The notes below the pieces were generated by a model that ran no database searches, had not been told where the DNA came from, and was given only the letters and a program-made list of their open reading frames with translations. 49,499 bases of DNA, taken from the NCBI GenBank assembly GCA_021776515.1, contig JAJFFS010000009.1, positions 1 to 49,499 on the forward strand. The letters are read 5' to 3'. Origin of the DNA: Robiginitomaculum sp. (GTDB lineage Bacteria > Pseudomonadota > Alphaproteobacteria > Caulobacterales > Maricaulaceae). A program made the translations under genes and the position numbers. Shown piece after piece: positions 44,260 to 49,499 of this stretch. Positions within the stretch are counted from its first letter, which is position 1; each line of letters opens with the position of its first letter.

Positions 44260-45713
44260 TGACAGGTCTTGATCCCCGGTTTTTGCGCACACAAGGGTAT
44301 ATCAATGGTCAGTGGATTGATGCCAATAATGGCGCACGCTTTATGGTGCAAAACCCCGCCGATGGCACTGACATAACCCAGGTCGCCGACATGGGGGCCA
44401 GTGAAACCAAAGCGGCTATTGCCGCCGCCCATGCCGCCTTTCCCGCCTGGGCAAAACGCACCGCAGGGGAACGCTCTAAAATCCTGCGCAAATGGTTTGA
44501 GCTGATTGTGCAAAATGCCGATGCGCTGGCCGCGCTGCTTACCGCCGAGCAAGGCAAGCCATTATCAGAGGCGCGTGGTGAAGTGATCTATGGCGCCAGC
44601 TTTGTTGAATGGTACGCCGAAGAAGCCAAACGTATTTATGGCGACACTATCCCGGCCACCGGCGCGGACCGGCGTTTTTTGGTGCTTAAACAACCTATCG
44701 GCGTTATCGCTGCCATAACGCCGTGGAATTTCCCCTCCGCCATGATTACCCGCAAAGTGGCCCCGGCGCTGGCCGCCGGGTGCACTGCCGTTGTCAAGCC
44801 CGCCGAAGACACCCCATTAAGCGCGCTGGCGCTGGCGGTTCTGGCCGAAGAAGCGGGCATTCCGCCCGGCGTCTTTAATCTTGTCCCCACCAGCACGCCC
44901 GCCCCCGTTGGCGAAGCCATGACCTCTGATCCGCGTGTGCGCAAAATCTCGTTTACCGGCTCAACCGCTGTGGGCAAAATTTTGATGGCACAAGCGGCGC
45001 AAAACATCACCAAAGTGGCGCTGGAACTGGGCGGCAATGCGCCGTTTCTGGTGTTTGATGATGCAGACCTTGATGCCGCCGTGGAAGGCGCACTGGCCAG
45101 CAAATACCGCAATGCCGGGCAGACCTGCGTCTGCGCCAACCGGTTTTATGTGCAAGACGGTATTCATGACGAATTCGCCCAAAGACTGGCCACACGCACC
45201 GCCGAACTACTGGTCGGGCGCGGCGATCAACCAAACGTACAGATCGGCCCGCTGATTAATGCGCCAGCCATGGCCAAGGTGGAACGCCTGATGGCAGACG
45301 CAAAGGCCAAAGGCGCAAGCGTGCTCACCGGCGGCGACAAACACGGCCAGGGCGATCTTTATTTCACCCCCACGGTGATCACCAATGTCACACCGGATAT
45401 GGAAATTGCCAACACGGAAATTTTTGGCCCCATCTCGGCGCTGCGCCGCTTTGCCACCGAGGAGGACGCCATCGCGCTGGCCAATGATACGCCGTTCGGG
45501 CTGGCCGCCTATTTCTTTGCCCGCGATATGGGCCGCGTCTGGCGGGTGATGGAAGGTCTGGAAACCGGCATTGTAGCGGTGAATACGGGCCTGTTCACAT
45601 CCGAAGTTGCCCCCTTTGGCGGGGTCAAACAATCGGGCATTGGCCGCGAAGGTTCAAAATACGGCATAGAGGAATTTGTCGAGATCAAAAACGTCTGCAT
45701 CGCCGGAATCTGA
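44259..45713 (+). CDS. gabD: succinate-semialdehyde dehydrogenase (NAD(P)+)
   Basis: A 484-residue aldehyde dehydrogenase that oxidises succinate semialdehyde to succinate in 4-aminobutyrate breakdown. The cofactor site is ITPWNFPSAM near 153 and FTGSTAVGK near 232, the general base E in LELGGNAPF near 255, and the nucleophile in NAGQTCVCANR near 289. The double-cysteine TCVC is typical of GabD. Translation is coupled to the phosphoribosyltransferase gene (TAATG), an unusual pairing. A strong terminator follows. Confidence 0.93.
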   Translation: MTGLDPRFLRTQGYINGQWIDANNGARFMVQNPADGTDITQVADMGASETKAAIAAAHAAFPAWAKRTAGERSKILRKWFELIVQNADALAALLTAEQGKPLSEARGEVIYGASFVEWYAEEAKRIYGDTIPATGADRRFLVLKQPIGVIAAITPWNFPSAMITRKVAPALAAGCTAVVKPAEDTPLSALALAVLAEEAGIPPGVFNLVPTSTPAPVGEAMTSDPRVRKISFTGSTAVGKILMAQAAQNITKVALELGGNAPFLVFDDADLDAAVEGALASKYRNAGQTCVCANRFYVQDGIHDEFAQRLATRTAELLVGRGDQPNVQIGPLINAPAMAKVERLMADAKAKGASVLTGGDKHGQGDLYFTPTVITNVTPDMEIANTEIFGPISALRRFATEEDAIALANDTPFGLAAYFFARDMGRVWRVMEGLETGIVAVNTGLFTSEVAPFGGVKQSGIGREGSKYGIEEFVEIKNVCIAGI

Positions 45714-45718
45714 ACATA

Positions 45719-45749
45719 AAAAAACGGGCACCCGCAGGCACCCGTTTTT
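45719..45749. terminator. bidirectional intrinsic terminator after gabD
   Basis: AAAAACGGG pairs with CCCGTTTTT across 45720-45749, with a 12-base loop. It lies between the convergent gabD and small membrane protein genes and can stop transcription from both sides. Confidence 0.85.
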
Positions 45750-45767
45750 GTAAACCTGGTTTTTAAA

Positions 45768-46076
45768 TCAGGGTTTCAGGCGATCCACTGTGGTGCGCAC
45801 AATCGCCATAAGCGAAGCCGCAGCCAACAGGCCGCCATAGCTGGCCCAAATTGCCGAAAGATGACCACCAAGCGCCGGAATGGCACCCCAGGCGCTTGAA
45901 CTGGCAGCCAGAAAAATGGCTGCAACAATCATCCCTGTGCGGTGTTCCTTATCAACAAAGAAACCGCCCGCCGCGCCAAGCACGGCAATAATTGCGGCAT
46001 CATAGCCTGTATTGATAAAGGCCAATACGATCGCAGCCAGTGCGCCAACGATCCAGATTATTTTAGCTGTAGACAT
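45768..46076 (-). CDS. small four-helix membrane protein of unknown function
   Basis: A 102-residue hydrophobic protein with about four helices: IIWIVGALAAIVLAFI, AAIIAVLGAAGGFF, GMIVAAIFLAASS and GGLLAAASLMAIV. A charged loop (DKEHRT) separates the second and third. I do not recognise a family. The start is ATG 46076. Upstream, near 46148, is TTAACCAT, which equals the core of CtrA-type sites, but without a second correctly spaced half. Confidence 0.65.
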   Translation of the reverse strand: MSTAKIIWIVGALAAIVLAFINTGYDAAIIAVLGAAGGFFVDKEHRTGMIVAAIFLAASSSAWGAIPALGGHLSAIWASYGGLLAAASLMAIVRTTVDRLKP

Positions 46077-46318
46077 AGTGTACTCCCCATTATTGTTACC
46101 CCAAGGCGCGTATTTTTGGTATGTTTTGCACGCCTATGGTTAATTCCTTAACCATTTCTTACCGCTTGGCAAGCAGAAAATTGGATATTTTTTCCCGGCT
46201 GGCGCGTATTTACCCGGTTATATTGTGGTTTTTTATGGCCAGCCCCTACATGTTGATACGGGTTCAAACGTGTCGTCATTGCGGGGAAAACCGGCACCCA
46301 ATGGTGAGCCTCGACTAG

Positions 46319-46385
46319 ATCCCGGCGCAAAGGCCGGGATGACACGGAGGTGTTGGCGCTAAAGCGACGGTATCAGGCCAGATCA
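46319..46385 (+). repeat. family-A palindrome plus gene-tail-like flank (copy 1)
   Basis: The palindrome atcccgg...ccgggat (46319-46340) is followed by gacac and, at 46353-46382, by codons reading LALKRRYQAR. The same order, palindrome, gacac, tail, occurs at 48182-48245, on the other side of the pentapeptide gene and in the same orientation. Confidence 0.6.
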
Positions 46386-46405
46386 CGCCTCGCCTTGCCA
46401 CATAA

Positions 46406-46487
46406 TGTCATTACCGGACCTGTTCCGGTAATCCAGAACAGTGCCCCCAGGGAATACTGGATTGCCCGGATAAACCGGGCAATGACA
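46406..46487. repeat. two opposed palindromes (REP pair)
   Basis: ATTACCGGA/TCCGGTAAT (46410-46432) and ATTGCCCGG/CCGGGCAAT (46461-46483) each have 9-bp perfect arms and 5-base loops. Outer tgtc and gaca, and inner ccag and ctgg, put the two units in inverted orientation, as in paired REP elements. Confidence 0.75.
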
Positions 46488-46548
46488 CATCAGTTTTCCC
46501 TACACCCTGACCGTGCACCATGGTAACATGGCACGGAAAAGGAAACCC

Positions 46549-48102
46549 ATGAGCACAGATAGCCCAAAAATTTATCAATCTGCGGACGAACTGAATAAAG
46601 AGCAGGAAAAAATCAATTCAGACATTCGCTATTGGAACTGGTTTGATGCCTGGTGGGATCAAGATTTTTCCTGGGAGGGGCTGGAGAAACGGAAAATTGA
46701 GAGGTCGGACCAGACCTTGCAGGATTATTGGTACGCGGAAAATGACAAGCTGATCAATTTTGCCGGGCGCACATGGACCCGCTTTCATTTGCCCCCGCAT
46801 GATAGAGAAGGGAAGGTAAAGAGCGAGAAATTTGGGTTTAAGGATGAGACCTGGAACAAGTATAATTGGCCAGATTGGCATGCCGAAATTAATTGTAAAC
46901 TGGAGAATGCCGCTGCGTGCTCTGACCCCGGAAATTATGAGTGCGCCCAGTTTGATGGTGTCTGTTTTCCTGATTTTTTTGATTTATCTTCATACCCAAA
47001 GATCGACAATGAAAAAGAAGCGCTAACTATTCACATAAAGGCTAACTGGGCATGGTTTGGAAACCATGCTAATTTTGGAAATGCAATTTTCGGCTCCGAC
47101 ACCAACTTTCAATGTTCACTGTTTGGAAATAATACCACATTCCGTGATGCTACTTTCAAAAGACAAGCAGATTTTAGCCACACGATTATTGGAGATGAAG
47201 CAGATTTTATCAAAGCCAAATTTTTAGCTACTGGCCTTTTTTTTAGTGCGCGATTCGGCATTAATGCAGATTTTACTAAATCTTTGTTTAAAGAATATGC
47301 CGCATTTCATAATGCTGAATTTGGTGGAGCTGCCAAATTTAAAAATGTTGCTTTTTTAAGGAAATGCGGATTTACAAATACAAACGCAAAACTAAATACA
47401 AATGCGTTTGCAAGTATTTCCGGGATAGATTTTTCAAAGACTGGTTTTTATGGAGAAGCCGACTTCTCTGACAGAGAATTTCCAAAAAAAACCTATTTTA
47501 CTGGCGCGTCTTTTCATGAACTGGCAAAGTTTCAAGGTTGTACATTCCATCAGGATACCAGCTTTGCTGATACCGAATTTTCGCTTCCCCCCAAGAAAAA
47601 TACCCATGCAGAACAATACCAAAATGCATTTCGAACCTTGCGCCTGCACATGGAAAACTTGCGCGATCACGGACAGGAATTAAAATTTGCCAGACTTGAA
47701 ATGCAGGCGATGGAACGTAGAGTGGGTTCGATTGATGTGCCCTTTTGGGTTCGCACACAATCACGAATCTATGGCATTGTTGCTGGATACGGGCAAAGTG
47801 TTTGGCGGCCCTTTGTAGGGCTTTCATTGCTTTTGTTTATAGCAGCTTGCTCTTACGCCTTAATCGCTTGCGATTGGACCAATCTGGCTGCTGCGCTGGC
47901 TGTTGCCTTTCAATATTCCCTGCCGCCGGTTTCCACTTTTGCGGCTCAGTTTTTTGCTGGTGAGGTGGATCAGGCATTTATCAATGCCTTGCTGGATCAT
48001 CCATTTTTAACACGGCTGGTTATGGTCAGCCACGGGGTGTTGTCGCTTGCCTTGGTGTTCTTTTTGTTGCTGGCCCTAAAACGGCGCTTTCAGATCAGGT
48101 AG
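46549..48102 (+). CDS. pentapeptide-repeat protein with C-terminal membrane helices
   Basis: A 517-residue protein. Residues 1-160 are a tryptophan-rich, otherwise unassigned N-terminal region (YWNWFDAWW, FSWEGLEKRK). About 165-350 are pentapeptide-type repeats with a central phenylalanine every five residues, for example ANFGNAIFG, TTFRDATFK, ADFSHTIIG, AAFHNAEFG, TYFTGASFH; the right-handed beta-helix they form is square. Residues 365-405 are a charged linker (KFARLEMQAMERR) and about 425-515 hold three membrane helices ending LALKRRFQIR. The function of this architecture is unknown. The coding region is AT-rich. ATG 46549 is preferred, with aaaagga 8 bases before it. REP-like repeats lie on both sides. 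Confidence 0.8.
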   Translation: MSTDSPKIYQSADELNKEQEKINSDIRYWNWFDAWWDQDFSWEGLEKRKIERSDQTLQDYWYAENDKLINFAGRTWTRFHLPPHDREGKVKSEKFGFKDETWNKYNWPDWHAEINCKLENAAACSDPGNYECAQFDGVCFPDFFDLSSYPKIDNEKEALTIHIKANWAWFGNHANFGNAIFGSDTNFQCSLFGNNTTFRDATFKRQADFSHTIIGDEADFIKAKFLATGLFFSARFGINADFTKSLFKEYAAFHNAEFGGAAKFKNVAFLRKCGFTNTNAKLNTNAFASISGIDFSKTGFYGEADFSDREFPKKTYFTGASFHELAKFQGCTFHQDTSFADTEFSLPPKKNTHAEQYQNAFRTLRLHMENLRDHGQELKFARLEMQAMERRVGSIDVPFWVRTQSRIYGIVAGYGQSVWRPFVGLSLLLFIAACSYALIACDWTNLAAALAVAFQYSLPPVSTFAAQFFAGEVDQAFINALLDHPFLTRLVMVSHGVLSLALVFFLLLALKRRFQIR

Positions 48103-48122
48103 ACAGCTTTCCTAGCCGTGTC

Positions 48123-48143
48123 ACCCCGGATTTAGTCCGGGGT
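48123..48143. repeat. family-A palindrome
   Basis: accccgga-tttag-tccggggt, facing the opposite way to the copy at 48182. Identical arms to the copy at 998-1018. Confidence 0.75.
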
Positions 48144-48181
48144 CTATACGAACCTTAACCATACGCTGATCTGTATCATGG

Positions 48182-48245
48182 ATCCCGGACCAAGTCCGGG
48201 ATGACACAAAGGGTTAGCGCTAAGACGGCGCTTTCAGATCAGGTA
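48182..48245 (+). repeat. family-A palindrome plus gene-tail copy (copy 2)
   Basis: The palindrome atcccgga-ccaag-tccgggat (48182-48202, arms 8 bp) is followed by gacac and then by a near-copy of the end of the pentapeptide gene. Bases 48225-48245 repeat 48081-48101 exactly (21 bp), and the flanking similarity extends the match. In frame it reads LALRRRFQIR and stops at TAA. Confidence 0.75.
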
Positions 48246-48248
48246 ACC

Positions 48249-48269
48249 CCTTCTCCCATTGGGAGAAGG
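48249..48269. repeat. palindrome ccttctccc/gggagaagg
   Basis: Nine-base perfect arms with a 3-base centre, followed by ttgggatgagggg. This is a widely dispersed alphaproteobacterial intergenic repeat type. Confidence 0.65.
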
Positions 48270-48386
48270 TTGGGATGAGGGGATAGTGTTGAAGCCAATG
48301 TTGCATTCACCCGATAAAAAATGGGGTTTGACGCAGATCGCCCCGTCCTTTTATGCTGGGCGCAAATCATAAACTGGAGAAAACCC

Positions 48387-48794
48387 ATGCCCAAACTAAC
48401 CGGACAATGCCTTTGCGGTGGCGTTAGCTTTAGTGCCGATGGAGATGTTGCGTTTCAGGCCAATTGCCATTGCACAGATTGCCGGCAAACAACCGGGGCG
48501 ACGTTTGCCACATTGCTGTTTATGCAAAAATCAGATGTGGAAGTTTCCGGTGAGGTTAAAAGCTTTTCCCACACGGTTGATAGCGGCAATGTTTTGACCA
48601 AGCACTTTTGCCCGAACTGTGGGTCTCAAGTGTTTGGCACCGGCGCAAAACGCCCGGAAATGATTTCCCTGCGTGCTGGCTGTATCAATGAACAAGAGCA
48701 CGTCAAACCCCAGATCAATATCTTTTCGGGGAGCAAAATGAATTGCACTGTTATGGACCCGGACCTGCCCGCGCCGGAACGTATGCCGGGTTAA
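48387..48794 (+). CDS. GFA family zinc-binding protein
   Basis: A 135-residue protein of the glutathione-dependent formaldehyde-activating (GFA) fold. Zinc ligands are in GQCLCGGVSF at 6-15, NCHCTDCRQTTG at about 29-40 and KHFCPNCGSQVFG at about 71-83, seven cysteines in total, binding two zinc ions as in family members. Most GFA-type proteins have no demonstrated activity on S-hydroxymethylglutathione, so the reaction is open. ATG 48387 has ggag upstream; the open frame reaches back to 48321 without family similarity. Confidence 0.88.
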   Translation: MPKLTGQCLCGGVSFSADGDVAFQANCHCTDCRQTTGATFATLLFMQKSDVEVSGEVKSFSHTVDSGNVLTKHFCPNCGSQVFGTGAKRPEMISLRAGCINEQEHVKPQINIFSGSKMNCTVMDPDLPAPERMPG

Positions 48795-48825
48795 ATCAGG
48801 GGGTTAGCTTTTGACGCTCATATTT

Positions 48826-48892
48826 CATCCTTCGAGGGTACTTCGTCACCCATCCTTCGAGACGATTGCTGTGCAATCCCTCAGGATGAGGA
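48826..48892. repeat. family-B repeat with an adjacent partial copy
   Basis: A full unit from catccttcgagac (48851) to cctcaggatgagg (48892), preceded by a partial copy (catccttcgagggtacttcg) at 48826-48845. It is the same family as the carB insertion arms. Confidence 0.7.
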
Positions 48893-48929
48893 GGTATGCC
48901 CCTCTTAGGGCACGCTTAAATGAGCACAC

Positions 48930-48965
48930 AAAAAAACGCCCCGCAGGAAATCCGCGAGGCGTTTT
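48930..48965 (-). terminator. intrinsic terminator of the rRNA operon
   Basis: AAAACGCC (48933-48940) pairs with GGCGTTTT (48958-48965); inner stem bases extend it. On the minus strand the hairpin is followed by seven U residues, and it lies 110 bp beyond the 5S gene. It could also stop the GFA gene from the left. Confidence 0.75.
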
Positions 48966-49005
48966 CTAAAGTGATGTAAAGGAGGGTGTTATCAGCCTCG
49001 TCTTT

Positions 49006-49038
49006 CATCCTTCAGGCTTCGACAAGCTCAGCATGAGG
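49006..49038. repeat. family-B repeat between terminator and 5S rRNA
   Basis: Reads catccttcaggcttcgac then aagctcagcatgagg. It is a diverged member of the family seen in carB. The surrounding 48966-49074 shows no tRNA gene and no coding frame. Confidence 0.6.
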
Positions 49039-49074
49039 GTTGATAGTTGAGGCACATTCAATTCAGCCCTGCAG

Positions 49075-49190
49075 ACCTGGCGGCGACCTACTCTCCCGTG
49101 CCTTAAGACAAAGTACCATCGGCGCAAGGGGGCTTAACTGCCGAGTTCGGGATGGGATCGGGTGGGGACCCCCCGCCATAGCTACCAGGT
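49075..49190 (-). rRNA. rrf: 5S ribosomal RNA
   Basis: The minus strand begins acctggtagctatggcgggg, contains cgatcccatcccgaactcgg and ends aggtcgccgccaggt, the full conserved 5S pattern, about 116 nt. The 5' and 3' ends pair (acctgg/ccaggt). It is downstream of the 23S gene in the same operon. Confidence 0.97.
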
Positions 49191-49226
49191 CAGCGGGGAT
49201 GAATTGAATGTTGAACACATCGTTTA

Positions 49227-49256
49227 CCCTCGTCCTTCGACAAGCTCAGGATGAGG
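49227..49256. repeat. family-B palindrome in the 23S-5S spacer
   Basis: ccctcgtccttcgac-aagctcaggatgagg has inverted ends cctcNtcct/aggaNgagg. It lies in the transcribed spacer (49191-49356) and would fold into a hairpin in the rRNA precursor. Confidence 0.7.
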
Positions 49257-49356
49257 ATTATATTTAGTGCTGCGCCAACCCGCGTTGGCGTTATATGATG
49301 TTCGGGTGCTTGATATTTCCGAAGGGACGATGCAATCGCCGCCCACGAACATTGTT

Positions 49357-49499
49357 GGATCAAGCCAATCGAGCAATTAGTACTGCTAAGCTTCACATGT
49401 TACCATGCTTCCACACGCAGCCTATCAACGTGGTGGTCTTCCACGGCTCTGATAGGGAAATCTAGTCTTGAGGCTGGTTTCCCGCTTAGATGCTTTCAG
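49357..49499 (-). rRNA. rrl: 23S ribosomal RNA, 3' end only
   Basis: The minus strand from the right edge holds cctatcagagccgtggaag and caacgttgataggctgcg, and ends with agtactaattgctcgattgg followed by cttgatcc. This is the 3' terminal domain of 23S rRNA in alphaproteobacterial form. The rest is outside the window; the 3' end is placed to within a few bases. Confidence 0.95.

Larger units (their letters stand above)
46077..46548. other. 472-bp repeat-rich intergenic region
   Basis: No real gene; the short frames here have no family resemblance. From 46138 to 46153 is the palindrome GGTTAA-ttcc-TTAACC. From 46319 on, the sequence is a series of REP-like palindromes. The last 40 bases contain the ribosome site (aaaagga) of the pentapeptide gene. 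Confidence 0.7.

Noticed and set aside
46148-46155. TTAACCAT, identical to the core of a CtrA site
   Set aside because: Only one half-site; the neighbouring TTAA is at a spacing of 4, not 7, so a regulatory call is not supported. Mentioned with the gene only.
46121-46318. Open frame with a mixed hydrophobic sequence between the small membrane protein and the repeats
   Set aside because: No ribosome site or family resemblance, and its end runs into REP-like sequence, so it is treated as chance.
46319-48269. CRISPR array among the many short repeats around the pentapeptide gene
   Set aside because: The repeats are palindromic, irregularly spaced and of several families, with no unit spacing and no cas genes.
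48966-49074. Possible tRNA gene downstream of the 5S rRNA
   Set aside because: Alphaproteobacterial rRNA operons often end with a tRNA, but no cloverleaf or CCA-type end could be found here; the space is taken by a family-B repeat.

Overview
The window is chromosomal DNA from an alphaproteobacterium of medium G+C content. Evidence for this class is the density of alphaproteobacterial families: DUF1465/RcdA, DUF1192, DUF1013/TrcR, DUF465, DUF4170, DUF2093, the ELM1 family, and a KDO/lipid A block. The carB-greA neighbourhood and an rRNA operon entering from the right edge in alphaproteobacterial style agree with it. The order cannot be fixed from the sequence. Most genes are compact housekeeping genes with 1-4 bp start/stop overlaps. 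A few AT-rich genes stand out as accessory: DUF4145 (135-779), a lipoprotein (30809-31606) and a pentapeptide-repeat membrane protein (46549-48102).

Layout. 1-800: tail of an IS3-family transposase and a zinc-finger DUF4145 protein. 1190-3900: rpmE, cell-cycle type genes (RcdA-like, DUF1192, TrcR-like) and an SDR oxidoreductase; the TrcR-like gene is preceded by a hairpin and an intrinsic terminator inside its leader. 4.0-10.1 kb: two divergent DUF465 genes, a lipoprotein alkaline phosphatase, a sodium:alanine symporter, a response regulator, an exported peptidoglycan-binding repeat protein and a GDCCV cysteine-rich protein. 10.2-18.9 kb: carB, two exported proteins, greA, ELM1, trxB and a fatty acid desaturase. 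18.9-21.3 kb, minus strand: ychF, glycosyltransferase, GNAT.

21.5-36.5 kb is an envelope region: MAPEG, pmbA, cysQ-like, DUF4170 and an MsbA-like exporter; a convergent Mla/Pqi-type lipid transporter (permease with STAS domain, ATPase, MCE protein, lipoprotein); a dipeptide epimerase; a tyrosine phosphatase; then acyltransferase (DUF374), waaA, lpxK and an LpxL-like acyltransferase. Together these would make the KDO-lipid A core, export it and move phospholipid between membranes. 36.5-46 kb: M23 endopeptidase, DUF2093, Bax inhibitor-1, aldo/keto reductase, thpR, a paired beta-helix lipoprotein and diheme cytochrome (SO_2929/SO_2930 type), a PNPOx-like protein, a phosphoribosyltransferase with gabD, and a small membrane protein. 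46-49 kb: a pentapeptide-repeat membrane protein set among palindromic repeats, and a GFA protein. 49.0-49.5 kb: the 5S and the 3' end of the 23S rRNA, both on the minus strand.

The most unusual feature is carB. It stays in one open frame but carries, at the junction of its two synthetase halves, an insertion of about 130 bp made of two inverted copies of a palindromic repeat. Relatives of that repeat lie elsewhere in the window, including the 23S-5S spacer. A second palindromic family surrounds the pentapeptide gene, whose last ten codons recur next to two of these palindromes.
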